Origin: DASUPK01 sp963833375
GTDB lineage: Bacteria > Actinomycetota > Thermoleophilia > Solirubrobacterales > 70-9
NCBI GenBank assembly: GCA_963833375.1
Contig: CAWHXR010000007.1
Span: 1-64,000 of the forward strand
Direction of reading: 5' to 3'
DNA: 64,000 nucleotides
The notes beneath the pieces were generated by a model, which made no database searches, was not told the DNA's origin, and saw nothing but the letters and a program-made list of their open reading frames with translations. Each line of letters opens with the position of its first letter. Within the stretch, counting starts at the first letter, position 1. Of the stretch, positions 10,984-18,182 are shown piece after piece. The translations under genes were made by a program, and so were the position numbers.

Positions 10984-11479
10984 ATGGAAACGCGCCTCTA
11001 CTTCGCCTATGGCTCCAACCTCAACCACGAGGGGATGGCGCGCCGCTGCCCGGACTCCGAGCCGCTCGGTCGCGCCACCCTCGAGGGCTGGCAGCTGACC
11101 TTCCAGGGCGTCGCCGACATCCGGCGCCGCCGCGGCGCTCGCACCCACGGCGCGCTCTGGCGGATCAGCGACAGCGACCTCGAGCGGCTCGATACCTACG
11201 AGGGCTATCCGAGCCTCTATGGCCGCGAGAAGGTTCCGGTGCTGAGCGGCGGCGACGAGCTGGTCGCGGTCACCTACGTGATGCGCGACGAGGACCACTA
11301 TCTCGGCCTTCCCTCGACCGGCTACCTGGAGCACGATCAGGCGGGGCTACGAGCAGTGGGAGCTGCCGCTGATCGCCCTCGACTTCGCCGTCGCCCAGGT
11401 CAAGAACCGCCTCTTCGACCTCGGCATCCGCCGCTTCGAGCCCGACGGCCCAAAGCGGCTGCGGCCGGTGTCCGGGTGA
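10984..11479 (+). CDS. Gamma-glutamylcyclotransferase-like (GGCT fold) protein, frameshifted
   Basis: Proteins of this fold release 5-oxoproline from gamma-glutamyl peptides or amines. Seen: FAYGSNLNHEGMARRCP at the N-terminus, containing the YGSN substrate loop, and LERLDTYEGYPSLYGRE with the acidic residue position typical of the family (DxxEG.P..Y). After a frameshift in the G run near 11345 the frame continues WELPLIALDFAVAQVKNRLFDLG to a TGA at 11477. Complete length is about 164 residues. Divergent from the vWA gene. The specific substrate is not determinable. Confidence 0.8.
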
Positions 11480-11518
11480 GGCTCAGAGCCTGGTGTTGGC
11501 GCCGCCTGCGAAGGCTCA

Positions 11519-12061
11519 TCACTTCACTCCATGTCGCGCCCGGCGCCCGCGACGCCAGTCCCACTGCGGCAGGTCGCTGTTGCAGATCGAGCACAGCGGG
11601 GGGAAGCGGCCGGACTTCCGCACGTTGCTCCAGAAGTCCGGGGTCGAGTCCTCCCAGGTGACGCCACAGGTTGGGCAGACCACACGGGCGGAGCCGAGCG
11701 GCCGGCCGGAGGGGAACGAGACCAGCCGGTCTGGAAGCCAGAGCCGGTCGTAACCCACCGACTCGGCCCAGCGGGTCAGCAGGCGGTCGGCCCGCCGGCG
11801 GTCGGCGACCGCCAGGTACTCGACGATGATCTCGGCGGTGTCGTCGCCGTTCAGCCAGAGGTCGGCGAGGGTGACGCCGTCCTTCGCGCGGTCGCGCACC
11901 AGGCCGAGGCTCGGTCCGCCGCCGTTGAGAAGCCACGGAGCCCAGTTGACGATGGTGACGAGGCCGTCGCGGATCGTCGCCCGGAAGTCCGGAGGGCGAG
12001 ACGTGGTCTCGGATTCCTCCCGGTCGTCGTTGAACAGGTCCTCTATCTCGTCGAAGTCCAA
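11519..12061 (-). CDS. Hypothetical protein with C-terminal zinc ribbon
   Basis: About 180 residues, family not recognised. An acidic N-terminus (DFDEIEDLFNDD) is followed by a helical middle part with AEIIVEYLAVADRRRADRLL. The last 45 residues carry two CxxC pairs, VVCPTCG and LCSICNSDLP, probably one zinc ribbon. A TTG at 12061 preceded by AAAGGAG at four bases is the best start; the open frame upstream would run antisense into the thermonuclease. Tail-to-tail with the GGCT gene. Confidence 0.6.
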   Translation of the reverse strand: MDFDEIEDLFNDDREESETTSRPPDFRATIRDGLVTIVNWAPWLLNGGGPSLGLVRDRAKDGVTLADLWLNGDDTAEIIVEYLAVADRRRADRLLTRWAESVGYDRLWLPDRLVSFPSGRPLGSARVVCPTCGVTWEDSTPDFWSNVRKSGRFPPLCSICNSDLPQWDWRRGRRARHGVK

Positions 12062-12118
12062 CTCTCTCCTTTCGTCCTCACATATCGAGTCGCGCGGGCG
12101 GCCGGTTCCTGACACGCC

Positions 12119-12147
12119 TCGACTTCTGCCGGGCACGCCGCTAGCGT
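12119..12147 (+). promoter_or_regulatory. Promoter of thermonuclease gene
   Basis: TCGACT (12119) and TAGCGT (12142) are separated by 17 bases, and the ATG at 12157 lies nine bases after the -10 element, so the transcript is probably leaderless or nearly so. No Shine-Dalgarno is visible. Confidence 0.5.
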
Positions 12148-12156
12148 CGCCGTCGC

Positions 12157-12877
12157 ATGAGGCGAATCGCGGCGATCGGGGTTGTGGCGGCCGCGGTCGG
12201 CGGCTTCGCCATCGCCGGGTCGGGCAGCTCCAACGCGCCGGCGGCCGCCGACAAGGACTGCTCGGACTTCGCGAACCAGGCGCAGGCGCAGAGCTACTTC
12301 GTCTCAAACGGGGGCAGCCCGTCGAACAACTTCGACAACCTCGATGCCGACCACGACGGGGTGGCGTGCGAGTCGCTGCCGTGCCCGTGCTCCTCCTCGG
12401 GGTCCGGGCGGTGGCGGCGGGGGTCAGCAGCCCCCAGCGACGCGAGTGAAGGCGGACGTGATCGAAGCCGTGGACGGCGACACGCTCAGCGTCCGCCTCC
12501 GAAGCGGGGATCAGCGCGACGTCCGCCTGATCGGGATCGACACCCCCGAGACGGTGCGGCCCGACACCCCGGTCCAGTGCGGCGGGCCGCAGGCCTCGGC
12601 GAGCATGCACGGGCTCGCCGACGGCCGGCGGGTGACCCTGGTCAGCGACCCGAGCCAGGACCGCGTCGACAGCTACGGCCGGCTGCTCGACTACGTCTTC
12701 CGCGGCAGCGAGAACCTCGGCAAGGTCCAGCTCCGCCGCGGCTGGGCCAAGGTCTACGTCTACCACCATCATCCCTTCGAGAAGGTGAGGACCTTCAAGC
12801 ACGCCGAGGACCGAGCCGAGTCCGCGGACCGGGGCGTCTGGGCGAAGTGCGGCGGGGACTTCCACACGCCGGGTTAG
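12157..12877 (+). CDS. Secreted Excalibur-domain thermonuclease (SNase-like), frameshifted
   Basis: A signal peptide (MRRIAAIGVVAAAVGGFAIAG) leads into an Excalibur calcium-binding motif (NLDADHDGVACESLPC, residues 65-80). After a frameshift in the G-rich linker near 12420 comes a staphylococcal-nuclease fold: IEAVDGDTLSVRL, RLIGIDTPETV and DSYGRLLDYVF, which carry the Asp/Glu/Arg catalytic and calcium positions of SNase. It is expected to cut DNA and RNA outside the cell. Fusion of the two domains is known in other bacteria, usually in the reverse order. Confidence 0.85.
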
Positions 12878-12901
12878 GGCATGTCCGCCCGAGGAGGGCG
12901 G

Positions 12902-13072
12902 CTAGCCGTACGTGGCTCGAAAGTCCTTCACATCGGCACCGGCGTCCGAGAGCCTTTTCTTGACCGCCTCTGCGAAAGCGTCGGCTTCCGCCCGGATGAT
13001 CTCTGCCACGACCTTCTCGAGCTCGGAGCTCTTGTCGTCGACCTCGTACTCGATCGAGAGTTGGACCTTCAT
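12902..13072 (-). CDS. Small hypothetical protein (56 aa)
   Basis: Starts MKVQLSIEYEVDDKSSEL and continues as an amphipathic charged helix to KDFRATYG. Its ATG overlaps the TGA of the 28-codon ORF upstream (ATGA), placing it last in the minus-strand sigma-XRE-peptidase cassette. Beta strand plus long helix; could be a small partner or adaptor protein. Function unknown. Confidence 0.55.
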   Translation of the reverse strand: MKVQLSIEYEVDDKSSELEKVVAEIIRAEADAFAEAVKKRLSDAGADVKDFRATYG

Positions 13073-13155
13073 GGCGACAAGCTAGCCGTCCGTCGGCCGG
13101 AGTCCTCGCTGTCCTCGACCACGCTGTAGAAGCCTTGTGTCGTGATCAGCCACAT
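13069..13155 (-). CDS. 28-codon mini-ORF in ImmA operon
   Basis: Encodes MWLITTQGFYSVVE followed by an acidic, Ser-rich tail. Coupled at both ends: TGATG with the ImmA stop and ATGA with the next start. The first 14 residues look like the N-terminus of a short actinobacterial protein family that I recall only loosely, so this may be a truncated copy or a frameshifted one. Confidence 0.35.
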   Translation of the reverse strand: MWLITTQGFYSVVEDSEDSGRRTASLSP

Positions 13156-13723
13156 CAGCTCGAGGGGACCACTGCATGGAGTCGTCGTCCCATTGCGGCT
13201 CCTGACGCGGCGAAGAGCTCGCACATGCGGGCGTGGCAGTCGTCCTCGTGCCTGAGGCGCTCGTAGTGCTCGCGGATCAGGTGGGCCGGCATGGTGAGGG
13301 CGGCGGCGAAGACGTTCGCCTCCTGCTCGACCGAGAGGCGCTCCGGCGGGCAGGTCGGTCTCTTGCTCGGGATCGACCGAGCCGTGCCGGCAGAAGAGCG
13401 ACTGCTGCCCGGGCTGGCGGTGCATCACCCAGTGGCCGAGCTCGTGGCCGATCGTGAAGCGGCGGCGCGGCGGCCACTCGCGGGCCTCTGCGGCGTTCAC
13501 CCAGATCTCGCCGGGGCCGGCGAGCAGCAGGCCGGAGATCGACTGGCCGGGCTCGAGCTCCGGGCGCGCCGGGAGCGGAGGTCATGTCCTCGACCTCGCG
13601 GATCAGCAGGCCGAAGCAGGTGTCGGCGATGTCATCGACGGGGACCGGAAGGGTCTCGCCGTTCCAGAGCCAGTCCGGGACCCCGGCGAGCACGGATTCA
13701 GCTCGTTGCTCGATCTCCTCCAC
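13155..13723 (-). CDS. ImmA/IrrE family zinc metallo-endopeptidase, frameshifted
   Basis: Seen: IGHELGHWVMHRQ near 13440 (HExxH zinc site) and VEQEANVFAAALTMP near 13320 (third zinc ligand Glu and the conserved Ala-rich helix with P), the pattern of ImmA/IrrE peptidases, which cleave XRE-type repressors. The GTG at 13723 lies 11 bases after the stop of the XRE-like gene. Two frameshifts (about 13570 and 13345) must be read through. The likely substrate, by family precedent, is the adjacent XRE-like regulator or the sigma factor; this is inference. Confidence 0.8.
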
Positions 13724-13734
13724 TCGCGGCGACC

Positions 13735-14390
13735 TTAGCCGCCGGTGAAGAGGACGTCCACCTCGTCGGGCTCCTTTGGTCCCGGGGCTTCTCGGGGATG
13801 CCATCCCCGCTCGACGCTGTCCGCGGCCTGATCGGCGTATTCCTCGGGCGGGGGCGGCGCCTTGCGCGCAAACGCCGAGATGGCGCCGCGCCTAGGCGGT
13901 TCGGGCTCACCGAGGAACCCGCTTCCCGCAGGGCATCCGCGCTGGTGTCGAGCAGCTTCGCCAGCGCGTCCCAGACCTTCGCGGAGACCCCTTCGGCCGG
14001 CAGCAGCCCGTGCTCCAGGCGGTGGTAGTAGAAGGCGACCTTCTCGCGGGCGCCCGAGACGCCGAGGGAGTCGGCGAGCCTGCTGACCAGGTCCGCGCGG
14101 GTGATCCGTCTCGCGTTTCGGAGCCTGACCAGCTCCACCGGGAACTGCCCGGCTGCCTCGGACCATGACTCGGTGACCCTGGCGACAGCCCGCTCGGCCA
14201 CCGAGCCCTCGAAGGCCTCCGGATCCCAATCCTGGGCCGGGGCGGAGTGCTCGAGGTAGCCCTCGATCAGCACCGAGAGCTTCGCGCGCTCCGTGCCCTC
14301 GACCTGGTCCAGCAGGTCGCCGGGATCGGCCGACTCCCCCGACTCGAATCGCTCTATGTACTCGCGCAGGAGCCGGTCGACGTCAGCCAT
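13735..14390 (-). CDS. XRE-like helix-turn-helix regulator
   Basis: About 217 residues. An acidic N-terminal region (LLREYIERFESGESADP) is followed by an XRE-type HTH core: VELVRLRNARRITRADLVSR then VAFYYHRLEHGLLP. The C-terminus is proline-rich and acidic after a frameshift near 13870, ending DEVDVLFTGG. The ATG at 14390 lies inside the last codons of the sigma-factor gene (8-base overlap), so expression is coupled. It probably binds DNA and may be the target of the adjacent ImmA/IrrE peptidase; it could instead act as a regulator of the sigma factor. Confidence 0.65.
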
Positions 14391-15168
14391 CGTCGTCATC
14401 CAGTGGCGGCGGATCATCAGCCTCGACAAGAAGCTCGTCCAGCCTCCTGTCAAAGCGGCTGTTGATCTGGTTGACATTCTGCTCGGTCATGGGGTCGTTC
14501 AGTTGATCCCCGAAGTGACGGTTGACCTGCTCGGCGACTTTCTTGTGTGGCAGGCCGTAGAAGCGGATCAGACAAATGACGAGCTTGTGGGCGTCATTCA
14601 GTTCCGAGAAAGCCTGGTTGAAGATGCTCGCGTCATCGATGGCCTGCTGGGGGCTCGGCTTCTGCCGGCCCTTGCCGTCCGTTCGCTCCTGCTCGCCCTC
14701 CCCGAAGTCGACGGTCAGCGGTTCCTCCTGGACTCGCCCCGTGCGCACGTAGTCGGCGATGCGTCGGCGCGCGATCGTGAAGACCCAGGCGCGGAATTCG
14801 CCGATGGTGGATCCGACGAACCCCTCCATCGAAATGATCGCGTCGGCCAAGGTTCGCTCGGAGATCTCCTCGACCACGAGGGGGCCCTTGCTTCCAATCC
14901 TGTTGAAGACGAACCCACGGATTCGCTCCTCGTAACGGAAGGCGAGGACCTGGGCGCCCTGGACGGCGGCCTCGAGCCGGTCAGCCCGCCGCGCCTCGAC
15001 GATGTAGGCGATCAGCTTCTCCTCCGAGTCCCGGGCCAGCTCCGCCAGCTCGGCGTCGTTCAGCTCCCGAAAGTTCGCGGCGACTCCTTCCCTTGGTCTG
15101 CCCGGCGCGCCGGCGCCGAGCGCCGTGAAGATAGCGGGCGTCAGCTCTGCCGTCCGGGTGCGACTCAT
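14383..15168 (-). CDS. Sigma-70 family RNA polymerase sigma factor (ECF-like)
   Basis: About 261 residues. Sigma region 2 is visible: EEISERTLADAIISME followed by EFRAWVFTIARRRIADYVRT. Region 4 is SELNDAHKLVICLIRFYGLP with the HTH helix continuing HKKVAEQVNRHFG. An 80-residue N-terminal extension precedes region 2 and an acidic tail (PPPLDDDDG) ends the protein. ATG 15168 was chosen; ATG 15177 is possible and neither has a clear ribosome site. The frame is unbroken, unlike its neighbours. First gene of the minus-strand cassette with XRE-like and ImmA/IrrE genes. Confidence 0.75.
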   Translation of the reverse strand: MSRTRTAELTPAIFTALGAGAPGRPREGVAANFRELNDAELAELARDSEEKLIAYIVEARRADRLEAAVQGAQVLAFRYEERIRGFVFNRIGSKGPLVVEEISERTLADAIISMEGFVGSTIGEFRAWVFTIARRRIADYVRTGRVQEEPLTVDFGEGEQERTDGKGRQKPSPQQAIDDASIFNQAFSELNDAHKLVICLIRFYGLPHKKVAEQVNRHFGDQLNDPMTEQNVNQINSRFDRRLDELLVEADDPPPLDDDDG

Positions 15169-15256
15169 CGGAGGCATGGGAGCGACATCTCGGGAAACGA
15201 CGCAGACGATCGACGCTTGGCTCGTGGAGGCGGCCGAGCCGAGAGGTGAGCACGCT

Positions 15257-15619
15257 ATGGCTGGTTGGGCGGCGGTCGCCGCAGCCCGTGAATTCGAGTC
15301 AGCTGGATACCCGGACACCGCTCGGCGCTGCCTCGAGAAGGCCTTGGAGTTCTGGGAACGGGCCGAGGAGGGGGGCGAGACCCTCGCGACCGGCGGGCCG
15401 AGTTCGCAACTCGCGCTGGCGGACACGCTGCGGCGCCTCGGGCGATTCGCGGATGCGCAGTCTTGTTGCCATCGCGGGCTTTCCGGTCGGCCGGCCGATC
15501 CGGTCCGCTCACTGCTCGAGTTCGAGGTCGAGCTGATTGCCAAGCAGGACACGCAGGTCCACTTGGTCGACGAGGTGATCTGTCCGAGAATCAGAGGGAA
15601 AGGAGCCGGCCACGAATGA
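15257..15619 (+). CDS. TPR-like small hypothetical protein
   Basis: About 120 residues. Two helix pairs resemble degenerate tetratricopeptide repeats: AAREFESAGYPDTARRCLEK and LADTLRRLGRFADAQSCCHR. The ATG at 15257 follows GAGAGGTGAG at seven bases; an earlier ATG (15176) would overlap the divergent sigma-factor start. It may be a protein-interaction module. No specific role can be given. Confidence 0.55.
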   Translation: MAGWAAVAAAREFESAGYPDTARRCLEKALEFWERAEEGGETLATGGPSSQLALADTLRRLGRFADAQSCCHRGLSGRPADPVRSLLEFEVELIAKQDTQVHLVDEVICPRIRGKGAGHE

Positions 15620-15638
15620 TGCGTAAGCCTCAAGCCAC

Positions 15639-15791
15639 ATGATCGCCCTGCTGATCATCTTCATGCTCCTGCTCATCATCGTCCCGATCATCGTTGCCGC
15701 TTTCGTCCTGATTGGGGTCGTCTGGATCGCGGCAGTGGCCATCGTCGCCTTCCTCGGCCTGCTCGCATCGATCCGGGTGGAGCGGAAGTGA
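15639..15791 (+). CDS. Single-helix membrane peptide (50 aa)
   Basis: Almost wholly hydrophobic (MIALLIIFMLLLIIVPIIVA onward) with a short basic end SIRVERK, so one long or two short membrane segments. Its TGA overlaps the GTG of the cREC gene (GTGA), indicating coupling. Too small for typical gene finders. Function unknown. Confidence 0.55.
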   Translation: MIALLIIFMLLLIIVPIIVAAFVLIGVVWIAAVAIVAFLGLLASIRVERK

Positions 15792-16168
15792 GCAACGCGC
15801 TCTTGCGGGTCTGGCTCGATGACGATCTGGTGGATCGCTCCGCTCCCGAAGGATGGACGCATGTGACGACGGCATGGGACGCGATCGAATTGCTGAAGAC
15901 CGGTCGCGTCGTCGAGCTCTCGCTCGACCATGACCTCTCCGACGACGAGCGCTTCGGGCGTGGGGTGGACGTGGTCGACTTCATCGCCGAGCAGCAGGAG
16001 ATCCATGGCCGCGATCTCTGGCCGCGCGACGGGATCAGTCTCCACACGGGGAACCCGGTCGGCCGTGATGCCATGGCGCGGACGATCCGGAGATATGCCG
16101 AGAAGGCGGGGCTGATCGTCCGCGAGTCCAGTCCGGGCGGTCAGCCGAAATTCATGTTCAGGAGGTGA
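15788..16168 (+). CDS. Cyclic-phosphate processing receiver (cREC) domain protein
   Basis: About 126 residues, a single receiver-like fold. Seen: LRVWLDDDLVDRSAPEGW with the acidic cluster, then TAWDAIELLKTGRVVELSLD with the LSLDHDL hallmark and, near the C-terminus, the ISLHTGNPVGRDAM block. These are the features I recall for cREC proteins, which were predicted from gene context to act in RNA repair or 2',3'-cyclic phosphate processing. Starts GTG, overlapping the membrane peptide gene. Frame intact. Confidence 0.75.
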   Translation: MSNALLRVWLDDDLVDRSAPEGWTHVTTAWDAIELLKTGRVVELSLDHDLSDDERFGRGVDVVDFIAEQQEIHGRDLWPRDGISLHTGNPVGRDAMARTIRRYAEKAGLIVRESSPGGQPKFMFRR

Positions 16169-16171
16169 CCG

Positions 16172-16309
16172 ATGCTTCGCGGATCCAGAGCGCGCCAGCA
16201 GGCGATCGACGAGGCCAAGAAGCAGGGCGATCCGCAGAACGCGATCGCGCTGGCGATCATCTACCTGGCCGATGTGATCGCGGCCCAGAAGGACGGGTTG
16301 AAGAAATAG
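16172..16309 (+). CDS. Small hypothetical protein (45 aa)
   Basis: MLRGSRARQQAIDEAKKQGD followed by a hydrophobic-amphipathic helix NAIALAIIYLADVIAAQ and a Lys-rich end. A strong ribosome site, GGAGGT, lies five bases before the ATG, only three bases after the cREC stop. Probably translated as part of the same operon. Family unknown. Confidence 0.55.
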   Translation: MLRGSRARQQAIDEAKKQGDPQNAIALAIIYLADVIAAQKDGLKK

Positions 16310-16326
16310 GCCGCGACCGCTAGCGT
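16298..16326 (+). promoter_or_regulatory. Promoter of the SAM riboswitch transcript
   Basis: TTGAAG (16298-16303) and TAGCGT (16321-16326) with a 17-base spacer. The expected start falls about eight bases downstream, next to the riboswitch P1 helix. The -35 lies inside the end of the 45-residue gene. Confidence 0.65.
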
Positions 16327-16334
16327 CGCGTCGT

Positions 16335-16429
16335 CCATCAAGAGCGGCTGAGGGAACCGGCCCTGTGACGCCGCAGCAACCGGCCAAGACCTCCGGGTCG
16401 AGGCACGGTGCTACCGCCGGATTCGATGG
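16335..16429 (+). ncRNA. SAM-I (S-box) riboswitch
   Basis: All conserved SAM-I blocks are present in order: ATCAAGAG, GAGGGA, CCGGCCC, GCAACC and GGTGCTA. Helices can be drawn: P1 CCATC (16335) with GATGG (16425), P2 GCGGC (16344) with GCCGC (16370), P3 ACCG (16379) with CGGT (16406). The downstream Shine-Dalgarno GGAGGTGA (16428-16435) shares its first two Gs with the P1 3' strand. SAM binding would therefore hide the ribosome site, i.e. translational OFF control. It precedes a 57-codon ORF and two hypothetical proteins, not a known methionine gene. Confidence 0.88.
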
Positions 16430-16441
16430 AGGTGATTTCCA

Positions 16442-16615
16442 GTGACTTTCACTGAGCCGTATCGCACGATCATCGTCGAGCCCATCAAGGCTCCTCGGCG
16501 AAAGGAATCCGAGCCCGAGCAACCGCCTCGACGCCGACGTAGAGCCGCACCTGCACCGCGGAAGGCGCCGGCTAAGGCGCATGTGCTCCACAACTGTGCA
16601 GGAGCCGGCCGATGA
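16442..16615 (+). CDS. Riboswitch-led small basic, proline-rich peptide (57 aa)
   Basis: GTG start six bases after GGAGGTGA. Encodes MTFTEPYRTIIVEPIKAP, then an Arg/Pro/Ala-rich stretch (PPRRRRRAAPAPRKAPAKAH) ending HNCAGAGR. It contains no Met or Cys run typical of a methionine leader peptide. Its TGA overlaps the next ATG (ATGA), so opening the riboswitch would also raise translation of the downstream gene. Could be a structural peptide or a coupling ORF. Confidence 0.6.
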   Translation: MTFTEPYRTIIVEPIKAPRRKESEPEQPPRRRRRAAPAPRKAPAKAHVLHNCAGAGR

Positions 16616-17193
16616 AGGGCCCGCCGCGAAGTCTCAATCGGTCGGACCCGATGGGACCGACCGTTCTGGTCGCGGAGAGACTGCATGGCGTGCGGAGCTG
16701 GGATCTCGGCGTCGACGAAGGAGGCGCCGTGAGACTGTGCGGCCTCTACCTCTCCGACCCTTGGCAACGCCATGGGAGGACGAGTTGGGCGAGATGCCGA
16801 GCGACCCATCCAACGCGTCACCGACAACAGGCGCCGCACGGCGCATGCGACTGCGGCCTATATGCGCTCCACCCATGGAACGTCCGGAAATGCGAGTACG
16901 TCAAACCCGCCGGACCTGGCAGTCGGCTGACGGTTGTCGGTCTCATCGAGGTCTGGGGCAAGGTGCAGGTGCATCGGGAGGGTTTAAGGGCCCAGTACGC
17001 ACGCCCCGTGGCGCTCGCCCTGATCGGCGTGACCCGCGACTCCAGCTATGGGCGACTCGTTGCCAACCTGGCCGCCGACCATGTCGCTGAGTTGCTCGAA
17101 GTCGCCAGTGTGCCTGCGCTGACAGGTCTCTGCGCGGAACGTGATCTCGGGCTCACTGAGCAGACGGTTCGATCGCTGTTGGCGCCGAATTGA
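16612..17193 (+). CDS. Hypothetical CxCGxYA protein, paralogue of the next gene
   Basis: About 193 residues. The core ACDCGLYALHPWN, then VGLIEVWGKVQVHREGLRAQ, recurs with the same spacing in the next gene (CACGIYALH and GIVALWGRIVVYRKGMRAQ). The two Cys could bind metal. No signal peptide or membrane helix. The ATG overlaps the stop of the riboswitch-led peptide. The N-terminal 60 residues are Arg-rich and differ from the paralogue, which may reflect a frameshift. Function unknown. Confidence 0.65.
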   Translation: MKGPPRSLNRSDPMGPTVLVAERLHGVRSWDLGVDEGGAVRLCGLYLSDPWQRHGRTSWARCRATHPTRHRQQAPHGACDCGLYALHPWNVRKCEYVKPAGPGSRLTVVGLIEVWGKVQVHREGLRAQYARPVALALIGVTRDSSYGRLVANLAADHVAELLEVASVPALTGLCAERDLGLTEQTVRSLLAPN

Positions 17194-17221
17194 AGGGAAG
17201 TTTCACTTGCGAGGTGGCGGC

Positions 17222-18145
17222 ATGACTGACCAAGCACCGGACCTCACGGAGCCGCTGATCGGGTTCCGCTCATGGTGGCTCAAGGGCGGCGAGCTGAAGT
17301 CGCTGGGCTGGGATGAGCGCTGGGAGGAGCCGGTCAAGCATGCCGTTTGCCGACGCGGGGAAGGCTCCCATTTCACTGATCCTCCCCCCGCTCACGAGGC
17401 ACCCGACCCCGATTGCGCCTGCGGGATCTACGCCCTCCATTCGCCTGGCGTCGTGAGCCCCGAGCCGGGCAAGGTCTGGGGGATCGTCGCCCTCTGGGGG
17501 CGCATCGTCGTCTACCGCAAGGGAATGCGGGCGCAGCATTCCTGCATCAAGGCGCTTGCGCCTGCCGAGTCCGTGCAGATCGCCGCCGTCGAGCGGGTCG
17601 CCCGCCGCTTGGGAGTGGACGTGCTCACCATCGCCGAGCTCTGCGAGGCGTCGGCCCGCTATGGGATGACAATCCCCAGCGAGCTGCTTCCCGCCGCGCC
17701 AAGGCTGGAATACCGTGATCCCGAGGTCACACCGACCTTCCGGTTCGTCTACCAGTCATCGGGCCGGCTCCGGGTCTATCCCTGGGGTTGCGAGGCGGAG
17801 GGGCTCGAGGAGTCGGTCGACCTACCCGGCGCGGTGGGCGACGTGTTCGCGCTGGATGACGACCGGGCGGTGGCGGTGTTCGCCTACGCGGGGGCCACCC
17901 GGGCCCGGGCGACGCAATCACTGATGGCGTGGGCAGAGGAGGACGACTGGGCCCTCGGCATCTCTCCGGACGATGCGCCCCTGGCTCGCTCCGTCGATCG
18001 CGATCGGGGCAAGGCTTGGTGTCCCCGCTGCGCACATCCGGTGATCAGCAAGGACGACTGGAAGGAGCTTATGAAGATGTCGGGGCGTGGCTTCATGTCC
18101 ACGCGTCACTTTCCATGTGGGGGGCGCCTGGTCTGGCGCCGATAG
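17222..18145 (+). CDS. Hypothetical CxCGxYA protein with extra C-terminal Cys-rich domain
   Basis: About 307 residues. The N-terminal half begins EPLIGFRSWWLK and carries CACGIYALHSPG and the VALWGRIVVYRKG strand pair shared with the upstream gene. A middle region reads as beta-rich (TFRFVYQSSGRLRVYPWGCE). The C-terminus has a possible zinc site: WCPRCAHPVISKD with HFPCGG near the end. The ATG follows GAGGTGGCGG. It is 28 bases behind its paralogue, probably in the same riboswitch-controlled transcript. Confidence 0.7.
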   Translation: MTDQAPDLTEPLIGFRSWWLKGGELKSLGWDERWEEPVKHAVCRRGEGSHFTDPPPAHEAPDPDCACGIYALHSPGVVSPEPGKVWGIVALWGRIVVYRKGMRAQHSCIKALAPAESVQIAAVERVARRLGVDVLTIAELCEASARYGMTIPSELLPAAPRLEYRDPEVTPTFRFVYQSSGRLRVYPWGCEAEGLEESVDLPGAVGDVFALDDDRAVAVFAYAGATRARATQSLMAWAEEDDWALGISPDDAPLARSVDRDRGKAWCPRCAHPVISKDDWKELMKMSGRGFMSTRHFPCGGRLVWRR

Positions 18146-18182
18146 CCGGCGGCCAGCGCGGTCAGGCGGTCGAGGTTGAAGC

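Noticed and set aside
13155..14390. Toxin-antitoxin interpretation of the XRE and ImmA genes
   Set aside because: Adjacent XRE-COG2856 pairs have been called toxin-antitoxin, but HExxH with the EQEAN helix and coupling to a sigma factor fit a regulatory protease better.
16335..16429. SAM-IV assignment for the riboswitch
   Set aside because: SAM-IV needs a CCUCC-type P3/P4 arrangement after GGCAACC; here the order GAGGGA, GGCCC, GCAACC, GGTGCTA fits SAM-I.
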